Source of the DNA: Diphasiastrum complanatum
Taxonomy: Eukaryota > Streptophyta > Lycopodiopsida > Lycopodiales > Lycopodiaceae
Reading direction: 5' to 3'
NCBI GenBank assembly: GCA_029204225.1
Contig: CM055092.1
Span: forward strand, 60,859,935-60,923,934
DNA length: 64,000 bases
In this document: in pieces, positions 32,742 to 44,916 of the stretch
How positions within the stretch are numbered: the stretch's first letter is position 1
Layout: every line of letters begins with the position of its first letter
The notes under the pieces: generated by a model
What the model was told of the DNA's origin: nothing
What the model saw: only the letters and a program-made list of their open reading frames with translations
The model's database searches: none
Translations under genes and position numbers: made by a program

Positions 32742-34700
32742 TGTCCTCCACTCATGCCATCATGTGAAAACATGATTAACTCTGGTACTTCATGCGGTAA
32801 AACACACCTTTGTAAAATATTATCCAATCCACGACGATACAGTTGTCTTGCAATTAATTGATAAGGTTGAGCCTTATGAATCAATTGTCTCTTCTGTACT
32901 TTTGTCAGGGAGTCATTTGGTTGTCCTAGCATCAAGTACTCAACAATATTTGCTGCCCACTCAGATACTGCTTCAACATAGAATAACGCAGCATCTGGCA
33001 ATTCATCATCCACTTCAGTGTTAGCTGGTGCGGATTCGATTCGCGAAACGTGATCGGCTAGATAATGTTGTTTCCCCTTTCGAACTACAATTCGAAAGTC
33101 AAATTCAGTCAATAACAATAACCATCTTGCAATACGTCCAGTATTGCACGTCTTGTTTACCAAGTAAAGTAACGGTTGATGATCCGTATAAAATGCAAAG
33201 TGCGTTTCCATGAGGTAGTGACGAAATTTTTGAACAGAAAAAATCATGGCCAATGCCTCACATTCTGTTGTTGAATAATTCTTTTCTAGATCTATAAGTT
33301 GTCTGTTTGCAAATCATATAGGATAATCCTTCTTATAGTCAATTGGCTACGTCAAAACTGATCCAATGGCGTATTTTGAAGCATCCGTATGAACATAAAA
33401 TTCTATTGTCCAATCTGGAGAACACAGTATTGGTGCTGAAGTTAATGCTTTTTTTAATTTTTCAAAGGCTTCTAACGCTTCTACTATCCAAATAGGAACA
33501 ATAGTCAGCTTGTATATAGGTCGTGCTAAATCCGCAAAGAAGATAATAAAGATTCGATAGTAGTTCGCAAGACCCATAAACACGTAAACTCCACAAATTG
33601 TTGCTGGTGGTGGCAATTCCACAATAACTTTGATCTTAGAATAATCTGTGACAATACCATGTCTTGATATCACATGTCCAAGCACAACTCCGTGGGAAAC
33701 TCATATCTGACATTTTTCTGGATTTAGAGAAATTTGATATTTGCGACATCTTTCAGATACTTTTTCCAGTCAATCCAGGTGGTCTGTATCTGTACTATGA
33801 ACTCCCAAGTCGTCCAAGTAAATTTCAAGGAATTTCTACAGATAATCTTTAAAAGCAAATTGCATTACTCTTTGGAATGAACTTGGTGCATTATAGAGTC
33901 CAAACGACATTACTTTGTAAGCATAGGTGTCCCATTCTATTGCAAAAGCGGTTTTGTAGCGATCGGCAGGTGCGATCTTAACCTGGTTGTAACCACTAAA
34001 TCCATCTAGAAAACTATAAGCTTTCACTCCAGCAAGGCGATCCAAAATGCTTTCAGTAAAAGGTAACAAAAAGTGATCCTTCTGCGTCACTTTGTTCAAT
34101 ACTTTGAGGTTCACACAGATCCTCAATTTCTCATTTTTCTTAGGAACAATGACAATCGATGAAATCCATTCAGTATGCTCGATCTCATAAATAAAATCGA
34201 CGTCAAGCAATCTCTGAAGTTCTTTCTTTATCAGATCCGCTACATTAGGATTACAGCGATAGACCTTTGTGACCTTTGGAACTGCATCAGGTACTAAAGG
34301 TGTGGTATGTTCAATCACTGATGTCGGAATACCCTTCAAATCTTGATAAGTCCATGCAAAGCAATCTTGATACTTAATAAGTAACAAGCAGAGTGCTTGA
34401 TATTGTTCAAGAGTAGGTTGTGATTCAACTTGTACAATCTATTCCAGTTTTCCTAGCTCGGCAAGATTCATTGGCTGCGTCTTAGCTGGGCCATCGTAAA
34501 CTTCTTTAGATTCTGGCATGTGTTCTTCAAGTTCACGATGTGCTTTAGGTAACATGATAACCACATCATCTAGTGTAAAATATTTAAAATGCTCGAGCAT
34601 ATCATGCTCTACGTTTGCTTGTTCTTTTTCGAAAGGACTTGTCTTGGATCTTCGTTTAGTCTTCTTAGCAGGAATTGATCATGGAGGTGATGACTTTCGA
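32732..34700 (-). pseudogene. gypsy D RT-RNase H and start of integrase
   Basis: Read right to left. RT has 'WISSIVIVPKKNEKLRICVN', 'FLDGFSGYNQV' and 'MSFGLYNAPSSFQRVM'. A stretch with three in-frame stops (33690-33840) still shows 'IYLDDLGVHS' (YxDD). The connection has 'MGLANYYRIFI', and RNase H has 'EFYVHTDASKYAIGSVL', 'FYTDHQPLLYLVNK' and 'LADHVSRIES'. The integrase zinc domain starts ('HDGMSGG') and is cut at about 32741 by unrelated sequence. The frame is the same across most of this region, so the damage is mainly nonsense codons. Confidence 0.94.
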
Positions 34701-34702
34701 GA

Positions 34703-35707
34703 TCATAAATCTTTTTTCAAAGGTGAAGACTTCCTAGATGATGATGTCTTACTAAAAATCTGACTTGAAGAATCATCCTCGACTTTTCCTTTGTCTTTAT
34801 CCAATAATGGTGGCACTTCCTTTGAATCAATCTTCTGAGGGAGATTTTTCCATTTCAGAACCATATTATAATGTTGCTTAGCTTGTTTCTTCGTCATCGA
34901 TCCTGTGATCCTGTCTTCCTTCAATATAACTGCTTTGGGCAGTTTGATTGTCGGTTCATCAGGAACATTACGCACTCCAAATCTGGTCAGATCCATATGA
35001 TTTAGAATTTGCTCATCCGTAAGTTCTGCATTGCCATCATAAGTCAAGGCATGACTCACAGAAATGAGTTCATCCTCAATCGAATCTGGTATAGGTTCTG
35101 CTGATATCCAGGCTACATTCAGCACATTTAGTGGAAACGTGATTGGTGTATCCAAAGTTCGATCTAATAAGGAAATATCACTCAAATCTAATTGATTATC
35201 TTGTTGACACATATATCCTGCTGAACAGTCAATCGTTGCAAGAGCTTCATTCCAATTGACCATATCCGTTTGAGAATCGTAATGAACTCCCAAATTTTTA
35301 TGTGGTTGGTCACAAGTGTGATTCGTTGTTGACGAATTGTCATGCTCTTTTTGAACCATTGGTTTGATAGTCCAAGTTGTAGGATCAATTTTAACTACAC
35401 GTTCATGATCTTCAAAAGTGATTTGTCCGGTACCCCGGTTATGAATTACTTGTGCAACTCGTAACCATGGATGTCCCAATAGAACTCGGTAATCATTAGG
35501 CGCTTTTGGTAAGTCCATCACTATGAAAGTAATGACGAACTGTACTCCTGCAATTCTGACAGGTATATCTTCCACCATTCCTCGTGGACGAACTGTCGTT
35601 TGATCAACTAGCTTAGTAGCAAAAGTAACAGGTTTCATTTTTGTAAGGCCCCATTTTGCACATAGCTTTGTAGAGATCAGGTTAACTCTTGAACCACCAT
35701 CTATCAT
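34703..35707 (-). pseudogene. gypsy D aspartic protease region
   Basis: A 334-codon frame opening 'MIDGGSRVNLISTKLCAKWG'. The retropepsin active site reads DGGS, a variant known from plant gypsy elements, followed by 'VLLGHPWL' on the flap side. A long linker of about 200 residues leads to RT. The frame is continuous with gag upstream (35740-36054) apart from interruptions. The frame is open, but the element as a whole is truncated and broken. Confidence 0.88.
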
Positions 35708-35739
35708 GGCTGCTTCTTTAGGAAATTGTCTATGTTGTA

Positions 35740-36586
35740 TCAGCAGAGTGATATTCTTTTGTTCACTTTCCCAAGCGACTCCAACATGGAGTACTTCGTT
35801 AGATTCTTTAAATCTAGCACAAAAAGTGGCTCCTGATGAACTTCTGGTTCTTCTTGAGCTAACTTTTGCGCTAAGACTTCTTTTGCTTTTGGCACCAACT
35901 TCAGCAACTCTCCTAGTGAAATATTGATCTTACTAGACAAAATGTTCATGAGTAGTTCTGTTTGTGGTGCTTTTGGTTTCGTCATCTTGAAGGGTTCTTC
36001 AAGATGATGTAACTGATCATTCATATCGGTACGTAAATTTCTTGAAGTCTGCAATGGTGAAGATCAAACTTCAGTTGTTGATTTAGCAGCCTCAGGCTCC
36101 TCTTCTTCTTGCAGATGTTTAATCCACTGTCTCATATTCTGATATATTCATTTTTTTGCATTAAGATTTAGATAGACTCCCCATGCTATTGGTGTATCGT
36201 TCAATGGTATATAATCAGCAGGTACTAGATCCACTATTGGTTCCTTTTGCTTATGTGCTCTGGTGACCACCATCAAGGGTGCACTTGGTTTATTCTGAGC
36301 TACTGGTCTTTGCTTGATTGTTATCAAATTTACAGGTGCTATAGCTGGTGGTGGCTTCGGTCTTGCTGGACAGCTTTTATAGCAATGCCCATAACCACAG
36401 TCACGACATAATGGTACAAATTTCTCTTTATTTGGACATTCTGCAACTCTGTGATTTTCTCCACATGCAAAGCATCTAAGTGGTGCTCTGGTCTAATTTC
36501 TAGAAGCTTCTTGTTGAGCGGCAGTATAAATGGCATATTATTCTGAAGATCAACCTTTTGATCATTACCATAGTTCCATTGCTCAG
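35740..36586 (-). pseudogene. gypsy D gag-pol linker with second zinc-binding segment
   Basis: Includes the Cys/His-rich segment around 36370-36480 ('CFACGENHRVAECPN', then 'LCRDCGYGHCYKSCP'). A related segment occurs at 46668-46922. The rest is a charged linker with frame breaks. It is separated from the first part of gag by the solo LTR at 36587-37405. Confidence 0.8.
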
Positions 36587-37405
36587 TGTTGGGGGTATTC
36601 CCAACAAAGTGTAAATAATAAAATCCTCCAATAAAATGTGTTGCGCGGCATGGCATCCTGCGTGTATAAGCCCATGGCCCAATGAGCACGCAATTGAAGT
36701 TGTAAATAGAATAAACTTGACTTGGGCCTTGTAATTAAAATAAAACTAGAGGCCCAATGTCATTTTTAAACTTAGAGATCAATTTTTAGAGTTGGGTCCA
36801 AATTGGGACTCACATGAATCTTGTGATTTCTAGTGTACTTTTTGTGGACCCTTGGATCAAGTTGGGTCCAAGATGAATGGTTAGGATCATTGTGAATATT
36901 AGCCAATAAGATTGAGGGGCAAGGGCCTTTCCCATTTTATAAAAAGACACCATTTGTACACTATTTCCATGCTTAATGAAAAAGAGAAAACTCTACCATT
37001 TTTGGAAGCGAAGCATCCTCATTGCTATTCACTACTTGCTATTGCTCTTGGTTGAGTTTTCTAATGCTTTCTGTTTCCATGTTTTATTGTTTGCCATACT
37101 GAATGTTTTTCCATTAGCAAGCATAAGGAGCATTTGAGCTAACCTCCACTCTCACTCTCTTTCTCTCTCTTTCTCTTCTCTTCTCAATCTCTTCTTCTTC
37201 ATCCCTTCCCTTCAACCAAAACTATGATGAATGTTAGTGTGGAGGAGTAGAGTTAAAGAGGAGTAGTATAGTGGTGAGTAGAGTTAAGGGAGAAAGTAGG
37301 AAGTTAACTAAAAGTAGCATCTATGCATAGTTAGGCACCTACCCAATGATCTAACCTTTGTTGACAGGCGGAAGGGCTATACTACGAAAGATCCATGACA
37401 CTACA
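36587..37405. mobile_element. Solo LTR inserted in gypsy D gag
   Basis: An 819-base insertion starting 'TGTTGGGGGTATTCCCAACA' and ending 'CTACA', so it has TG...CA ends with the palindromic start common in plant LTRs. It is flanked by a perfect 5-bp duplication, 'ctcag' at 36582-36586 and at 37406-37410. Removing the LTR and one 'ctcag' puts the gag residues on both sides into one frame. No internal region is present, so it is a solo LTR left by recombination. Which strand the LTR reads on was not decided. Confidence 0.88.
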
Positions 37406-38525
37406 CTCAGCACTTCCATAAGGTTCTGGTTCCATCAAATTGGCAGGAGGAGCGGAGTGCTTTGGTGAGGCAGGTAAAGCTAAACGTTTCGGATATCCAA
37501 GAGCAGAATTGTCGTTGTCTTACTACTGGATTACCTCCATATTGTGGTTCTCGATATCCCATCTGGACATACTGTTGTTGAATTATCCGAGGGTTGAAGT
37601 TGCAAAAAGCAGTCTCATGATTAGGTGAATTACACAGATGGCAAACACTGAGTTCCATTCATTTTTTCAATTGAGGAAACTCGTTCACTGTGTGATTTCC
37701 TGTACAAATAGGACACCAAACATTTTTCCTGGTAGGAAAAGTCTTTACAAGCTTTTCAGGTTCCTTGTTTGCTTCCCCGTGGAAATTTTCCAATGCTTTG
37801 ATCTTCTCATCAAATTGCAACTGCAACTTTTCCATTTGTTTCTGCTGGTTCTTCCCAAGTTTCTCGAACTCATTAAGCATCATTTCTGTAGTAGCATTGG
37901 CATTCGTTGATGCAATAGTAGTGGATGTCGTAGTAGTCTGCCTTGCTGTATAAGACAACATACTGATATTTGGCTCCTCATCTGAATCTTCATCCTCCTC
38001 CCAAATTGCATCGTCCATTGCATTTTGCAAGAGTGCATACTCATTATGGCGTTTCAACTCACGTCTGATCCGTTTAGATAGACTTGACAAAAATCACATA
38101 ATCATGGCATTTTCGTTAATCAGCTCAGGTTCGCATTCAAATCTAAGATGTTTCACCCATTCAATGTAATCTCAAAACATTTCTTGCTTTTCCATTTTAA
38201 TTTTACTTAGAAGTAGGAAAGGGTCTTCCATAAACTTTTGCGATTTGAACCATGTGATAAGGGCTCGCTTAACAACCTCCCAATTTGTACGCTCAGTTTT
38301 GTCTTGGTTATAGTACCAAACCTGTGCTGCACCTGTTAAGGCCATAGGAAACAGCTTAAGTTTATCTTGAGGATAAATCTCACCATAGACTTCACAGGAT
38401 TCAGCATAGATCTGAAGAAATCTAACTGGATCTGTTAATCCATTATATTTGGGTAGATCCAAACGGGGTGCTCTTCTAACAATAATTGGATTGACTTCCT
38501 GTCGAGCACCTCCAGGGACAGCCAT
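37406..38525 (-). pseudogene. gypsy D gag
   Basis: Starts at the ATG at 38525 ('MAVPGGARQEVNPIIVRRAP'). The retrotransposon gag domain follows ('YNGLTDPVRFLQIYAESCEV', 'LTGAAQVWYYNQ'), then a stop at 38172 and a coiled, Gln/Lys-rich region (37659-38090). Next come 'CPICTGNHTVNEFP' and a CCHC knuckle, 'CHLCNSPNHETAFC', in the 37407-37658 frame. Stops at 38172, near 38090 and at 37659 break it. Together with 32732-36586 this is one element about 5 kb long once the solo LTR is discounted. Confidence 0.92.
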
Positions 38526-40630
38526 CTTTACAAATTTAGATTAAGCAGACAATGAGATTGGATCTTGATTTTTTAATCACAACTATCTTAGATCAAATCT
38601 ACTAGATCTATTCCATTTTTCAAGAATCTGATTCTATATCATGAAAAAGTTTTGGAGATTCGATCAATCGATACTTCTCTAAAAATGATAAATCTCTCAG
38701 AATCCAATTCAAAATATATCAGATTTGATCCAAATTTTGACAGAAACTTGATCTGAAAAATCAAAAACTTAAAATAGGTCTGGCGAAGGTTCACTAAGCG
38801 AAGATTGGCCCAACGAAGGTTCAATAGTGTTATTTTGGACAAAAAAAACTCTCTGAACATTTTTTTTTGATGATTTCTTGGGAAATAACCTTCGCCGACC
38901 TCTCAGGTGAAAGATCTGACACAAATACAATTATGGAAAAACGGGCGAAGGTTTATGACACAAGAAAATACAGTTTTTTATGGTTGGCGAGGGTAAAATT
39001 CAAGATTTTCTATGATCTGATCAAGAAGAATTTTTGCCGAACTCAAAAATAGTATTTTGCTATAATAGAATGTTTTGGAAACTCGGCGAAGGTTCTGGCG
39101 AAGGATCAAGAGTAATACTGGTAATTTTACAAAAAAGTGACTTTTTTGGCAAAAATATGGCAATATGACAATCAATCCTCTAAAATTCACAAAACAAGAA
39201 ACAAGAAACTGATCTACAACATTTTAGAAGTCCAAGAATCAAGAAACCAACCAGTCTTTTGATTCTTGGACATTCCAAGAACTTCAAAAACTGGGTTGTA
39301 AGGAGATATGCAAGAACTACACCACAAACCTAGCCTATTTAGTTTACCTAAATGCTAATTCCTACATTAATCCACAAACAAGAAATGAAATCTAAACCAC
39401 TCTAGGAAAGCAGGGAATCTAATCCACTCTATGATCCACAACCACACACAAAGGAGGGAAGGACAAGATCATGAATGCATCACTCAAGAAACAAGCATGA
39501 TCAAGGAGCTCAATGGATGCACCAAACTCGTGGAGGCTCTTCTCATTTCAGCATAAAGTAGATACAATATACAAAAAAGCTCCTCTTCTCAAAGAGGGAG
39601 TCTCTTAAATAAGCAAGAGAGCTCCTTAGGTGGCATCCTAGTGGCATTTCCACATCACACAAATTACAAGTGGAATAATGCCCTCCACTAGAGGTCACCA
39701 TCAAAAGGTGGCTCACTCTAATTTCTTTAAGAGAGGTCTAGTTGCATTTATTACTTTGCCTAGAAATACTAGTTCCTACATGGTCATCCATCTTCCAAGA
39801 TTCACCATGAGGCTTATACAGTTCTTGCTTGTCATTCCTAACTAGCATTTCCTGGGTCTCATACTTGGATCTCAATCTTTGTTCATCTCATCTTTTCAGA
39901 GACCTCCTCGGTCTAAGGTGAGAGGTTCTCAGGGGTAGCTCTAGCCGAGCATCTTGGGGATTCGTCAGAATCAGCCAACATTATCCCACCCCTAATGTGT
40001 TGTAGGACCCACTGCAACTCATATGAATGATGTCGCTCTACTATTGGCATTGGCATCTTCGATTGCCACTTGAAAAAGCATAGATCCTCATTCACTTACA
40101 CAAAACCAAGTGTTTATTACTGTAGGTGGATGACATTCTCAGGAGAGCTCCCAACAGCCTCACAACTTGCATATCTAAGTGCTTCTTGCATGTCTTTTTT
40201 TCTTATCACTTGTATCTGCCATTGACAGTTTCATCTCTGTGTTGGAGGGTTTGCGGATTCCAAGGCAACTCTAACCCTAGTTAATAAGTGAGAGGGTTTG
40301 TGGTCGCCGAGTTGCAAACACCTTCGGTGTTGATCACAGAACCTTCAGTTTGAAGGGCGAAGATTAATTCCTAGCAGATTTTCAAAACCATCAGAAAAAC
40401 CATCAGAAAACACCAAAAAATCATCAAAATCCTAAAAATACAAAAAAAAAGAACCTTTGTCCGATTCATTGTGCACAGGTGTGATTTAGATCTATTTAAT
40501 GTCAGGTCGACGAAGAATAATACCAAAACTCCACCTCTACATCTGGCACCAATGGGTAGGGTGTGCTTCAAGTTATCACTGCCTTAATTGCAAGTTAGCT
40601 CTCTCACCGATGGAGCCAGGTCTCAAATTG
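38526..40630. other. gypsy D leader or LTR side, no gene
   Basis: This should contain the 5' leader and perhaps the 5' LTR of gypsy D, but neither a paired LTR nor a convincing primer site was found. At 38770-39115 the motif 'ggcgaagg' or close variants recurs at least five times. A reverse frame at 39913-40095 is protein-like but unassigned. Confidence 0.4.
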
Positions 40631-41078
40631 TCAAAGGACCAATGTCCCCAAACAATTCATGAGAAGTAGCAGATGCATGAGTATCCTTATCATTCTATTA
40701 TAGGATCTCTTATGTATGCCATGACCTATACCAGGCTAGACATAGCTTTTGCAATCAGCTCTCTCAATCAGTTTATGACTAATCCTGGTGTAACACATTG
40801 GAAGGCTCTTAGATATCGGTCTGAATTAGTATGCTCTGACGATAGTATTTTGTGATAATCAAACTGCCATTGCTTTATCAGCCAACTCGATATTTCATTC
40901 TAGGAGTAAGCACATTGAACTGAAGTATTATCTTGTCAAAAGCAAAGTTCTCAATGAAGAGGTCAGATTGTAGTATTGTAGAATGCAAGATATGAAAACA
41001 TATATTTTTACCAAAGCATTAAGTTTGGAAGCACACAAAAGATTCTGTGTAGAACTAAGTTTGACGGTCAAGAGAGAG
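40631..41078 (+). pseudogene. copia RNase H remnant (family F)
   Basis: Carries 'YHSIIGSLMYAMTYTRLDIA' and 'SSLNQFMTNPGVTHWKALRY' (RT-RNase H linker). After a deletion that removes the first half of RNase H it continues with 'CDNQTAIALSANSIFHSRSK' and 'HIELKYYLVK', ending near the element's 3' LTR. Purine-rich 'gtcaagagagag' just before 41079 is a likely polypurine tract. Confidence 0.9.
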
Positions 41079-41990
41079 TGTTAGGTTATTCTCCTTCTCA
41101 CTAATCGACTAATCGGTTTTAATCCTCATCCATTGTTTATCTAGTTATGTGGATTTTCCCGTGTCTTTACATAGTCTGCAGATTTACAAGTGTTTTTACA
41201 CAGTCTACAAAAATAATGGAGTTTGACAATAGTGTTGCATTTTCTCTCTCTACAATCCAGACATTGTCGTCTGTCAGAAATTACGTGTAAAAATGCAATG
41301 TCATCTTTTTTGCATTTTTCGCCTGTCAAAAATTATGAGTAATATGCAGAGTCGCATTTTTTCCATCAAAAGTGCCTCAAATGTTAAGAAAATGACTCTG
41401 GCAAAGTGTGGGGCTACTCTAAATGAGATTTAAAAACACTCGAGTTTTTCGCAAAAAATTGACACTGTCGTCTTTTTGTGACACTGTCACTTGTGGCAGT
41501 TTTAGTTCGTTTATGCAGACGAACTATTTACGACCAGTTTTCACTGCTTATTAGCAATCAATTTCTGAGAAGGAACTAGATGAATGCCAGCGGACACCAG
41601 CCAACTAGCAATCGCATTTGACGACCTAATTACTTAGTATAAATCAGCTGTTCGTACATCTCTTTTCAAGTTCGGAAGCAATGAATCAACATTGTAAATT
41701 GTGAAGGAGTCAAGTGTTATTACATGATGCTTCCTACGCTCTTATCAGGTAGATCATTCACAATCAGAAAGTATTGTTGTTATCTCTCTATCAAGCTTTC
41801 AAGTTTGAATTCTCTTGAGCATTCTAGCTCAGTCTTTTAGAGATTTATTTTAGAGTTGCTATTGCGCTTCTGCTCCAGCAAAACTGCTTATTATCAGACT
41901 TATTTTCAGCTACTCAGAAACAACTTAGAGTGCATAGTTTTTATCCGCTATTGTTTTGTGCTCATTAGCATTTGATTTTGTTTTTCTGAA
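41079..41990 (+). repeat. 3' LTR of copia F (right edge approximate)
   Basis: Starts 'TGTTAGG' directly after the purine tract. It is homologous over some 900 bases, in inverted orientation, to 45356-46347 (shared 'ttgaggcactt', 'agtgtggggctactctaaat'). It contains repeated 'cgacactg'/'ttttacac' motifs. Confidence 0.78.
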
Positions 41991-43515
41991 CAATGTTATC
42001 TTCTTATTGCATTCAGTATATGTCAGAATGCATGCATCTCTGTATTGTTTTTGTAATTGATGGAAATTGTCTAAGAATTCAATACTTTATGTTTGGCTAC
42101 GTAATCACTTAGTATCTAGCAATTTCAAAGTTAGTTGCTAAAGATTGAACCTAATTTTCATCACTACTGCTTTGTTCAATTTTTAGGCGTAGTCATGCAT
42201 TAGAAGTAGGAAGTTTCTGTATTACATTATCTATCCTATTTCCGATAGGAAGTCTCTTTCCATGGTAAAGAGGCGGAAAAGGACCATACCCTAGTTGATC
42301 TATTGAGAGGAGATGTCAGAATACCCTTAGGCACCCTACTCAAAAGGCATCCGACCCTCTGAGAATGATTGAAAACTTATGTGGGAAAAGCGTAGGTTTT
42401 ATATCGCTTTCATAAAACCCAAGAACCTTATTAACTCGTGGCAGAGGCCTTTCTTTGAGATGTTCGTCCCTGTTGCTTCTGACTTTCGACTTTGGAACTC
42501 CTTTGAGCTCCTGATTTGTCCTTGACGCACTTTGTGTTGAGCTCCCTGAGCTCCAGATTTGATCAGTTCCGCACAGGTATCAAGGCTCTCTGAGCCAAAG
42601 GATTTATCGTTTGATTGCCCACTTTGTGGTCCACTCCGTGCCTTGTTGCTTCTGCACCTTGGTTTGTCTCCTCCAGCCTGATCTTGATACTTTTCCATCT
42701 TGGCTCTTTAAGGTAGGCAAAGATTGAGTACTCCGCAATGCACCTCTCACTTGGCTTGAAGTAGCTCTTTGAATCAGCCCAAATGTAACCATTGACCTCG
42801 TGGAAAGCCAAAGGGTCGCACCAGTTTGATCCGCATACGAACTATCTCTTCGCGTTTGTTTGAAGCACCATGTCTGTCGCGCAAAACTTGACTTTCACAA
42901 TTCCATCACTGGTCAGTTGCCTCACAGTCAAAACAAGGAGCGTACATCGAGCTTGGCTTCAAGTAGCTCTCTTTGAATCAGACACATGCACCCAGAGTTT
43001 GCACTAGTCCGATCTCAACGCGAACTGTCCCTTAGCGTCCGTTCGAAATACCAAGTCTCTCATGCGAGACTCAACTTTCACAGTTCCTTCATTGATCAGC
43101 TGCCTTACACGTAGCACAAGCCAACGTACTCATATGTTTCCTCATCATTGCTGGTCCAGAGAAAGCCTATAACAAGCTTTCCTTTCCTTAGATTTAGCTT
43201 CTCTGAATCTTCGCAGACACTACATTTTGACTGAAGTTTTATAAGTAAATTTTGTAGAGATTTTTGTGGGTCCATCTGGGTTAGATTTGACTATGGAAGC
43301 TCCTACAAAGACTCTTCTGAAGATTTGGTTGCTGATTTATCAGTTTAAGTGACTTTCACCCCTATTTTTGATACTTTTTCTCGAGATCTGTGTCTCATAT
43401 TTGTATTTTTAGGAGGATAAGTAGATTTTGTTGGAATTTAATCTAACTCCTACTCATCCCAACAACCCTCCTTCGTTCTCTAAATTTTACTCTCTCAAAT
43501 GTAACTCGTAGAAAA
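41991..43515. other. Unassigned region with tandem duplication
   Basis: Includes the end of LTR F or its flank, then a reverse open frame of unknown nature (42399-42811, no motif) that overlaps the diverged duplication at 42751-43135. Confidence 0.4.
42751..43135. repeat. Diverged tandem duplication of a ~190-bp unit
   Basis: Copy 1 starts 'ttggcttgaagtagctcttt' at 42751. Copy 2 starts 'ttggcttcaagtagctctct' at 42953. Later shared blocks ('gttcgaa'/'gtttgaa', 'gactttcacaattcc'/'aactttcacagttcc', 'ggtcagttgcctcaca'/'gatcagctgccttaca') keep the offset at 183-202 bases. Confidence 0.8.
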
Positions 43516-43580
43516 TTGAACTATTGCTACAATTTGATTTTTTACTCGCATTTTTGCACAGCCAAAAAATGAGAAAAATC

Positions 43581-43760
43581 CAACATTGTGTTTTTACACT
43601 AAGTTTTCTGACAGACGACACTGCAGTTTTATACGGGTTTCTACATAGGCGAAAAATCCGACACTATAGTTTTACATGCAGTTTTCAACAGGCAAAAAGG
43701 GCAAAAAACTTGACATTGTGTTTTTACACGAGTTTTTTGATAGGCGAAAAATGCGACACT
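43581..43760 (+). repeat. Degenerate short tandem repeats like those in LTR F
   Basis: Five units start 'gacactg' or a variant at about 43581, 43616, 43659, 43712 and 43754, each with a 'ttttacac' block and 'ggcgaaaaatgc'. The same words occur in LTR F at 41220-41500 and 45850-46200. Confidence 0.75.
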
Positions 43761-43810
43761 TGCTCTACAAAAAGCCGAAGGTGTCCTACAGGTAAAGACA
43801 GTGTCCTACA

Positions 43811-44720
43811 CTAACATGTTGTAGATATACCTCTGTTGTATAATGTAGACCAACTTCTGTTTTCCATCTCGTGGATTCGTATACCAAGGCAAAAATGGGC
43901 TTCATCCAGATCGGTCATGTCGAATTCGGAAGATAGCGTTGTCTTGGCCTCTTTTATCAGATCGGTACTGTTGTTGAAAAGGAATGTATCATCCACGTAT
44001 TTAGTGATAATGATAAAAGACTGCTACATTGCTTTGAAGTAAACATTTGAGTTTGAAAGTATTGTTTGAAACCATGCTCAAGTAGATTGCTTCAAGCCAT
44101 AAAGTGTCTTATGGAGTTTACACACATGATTGTGTTTACCCTCGATAACTCCATTGAGATATGTTGTCTATACATCCATTTGATGTATTTCCAAATCTGC
44201 TGCAGCGGCAAATGATAGCAAAAGTTGAATAGAAGAATGCTTGACTACTGGACTGAAAGCCTCAGTGTAATCGACGTTGTATATCTAAGAAAATCCTCTA
44301 GCGACAAGTCGTGCCTTTCTCCTATTGATGCTTTCATCTGCATTGTACTTGACTTTGAAAATCCATTTGCAATCAACAACGTTTCTGCTAGCAGGTAATT
44401 CGACAATTATCCATGTCTGGTTCTTGATAAGAGATGAATACTCTTTATCAATAGCTTCTTTCCAGAGATTTGAATCGGGCTGACTGAGTGCCTCTTGGAC
44501 AGACGTTGGTTCCTGAACAAGGTAGGCTGCAGACTCATCGATATACCAGTTAGGTGGTTTGCTTGCATTTGAAGATCTTCTGGGTAAAAGAGGAAGTTGA
44601 TCATTTCCATCATACTGTAGTTGCTGAATTGCAACATCATCATCTCTGATTCACTGTTGATTTGTTGTTCGTCAAAAGTAGAAGAGTTTGGACCTTCAAT
44701 GGGAATTGTCGACTGAGGAA
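43811..44720 (-). pseudogene. copia E RT fragment
   Basis: Read right to left: the linker 'LWKEAIDKEY' and 'LIKNQTW', then 'VDCKWIFKVKYNADESINRR', 'RLVARGF', 'AFSPVVKHSSIQLLLSFAAA', 'LHKTLYGLKQS', and the catalytic 'YVDDTFLFNNSTDLIKEA' with 'FDMTDLDEAHFCLGI'. Several stops and a frame change interrupt it. The gag, protease and integrase regions are missing, since the primer site of the same orientation lies only about 200 bases upstream. Confidence 0.9.
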
Positions 44721-44902
44721 CTGGAAAGTTTAATATGTTAGGAGAATCTGACAGGTCGGCTCAAGTCCCCTATTCTGTCGACCACCCCGACCGTGGATGC
44801 ACTCGTGCTTACACTATGGCAAGCACCTTGCACAATGGATGTCCTGATGAGTCTCAAAAAATGGCCATCTATGTGAGACTTGTGTAGCTGATCGGCTAGT
44901 CA

Positions 44903-44914
44903 GCTCTGATACCA
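44903..44914 (-). other. Primer-binding site of copia E
   Basis: The reverse complement reads 'TGGTATCAGAGC', two bases from the LTR edge at 44917. Confidence 0.86.
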
Positions 44915-44916
44915 CA

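Noticed and set aside
40526-40545. 'TGGTGCCAGATG' (minus strand) as the gypsy D primer site
   Set aside because: It is about 2 kb from gag, no LTR edge was found beside it, and I could not match it to a tRNA with confidence.
42399-42811. Overlapping reverse frames with ordinary amino-acid composition
   Set aside because: No motif, several overlapping frames, and they run into a non-coding tandem duplication.
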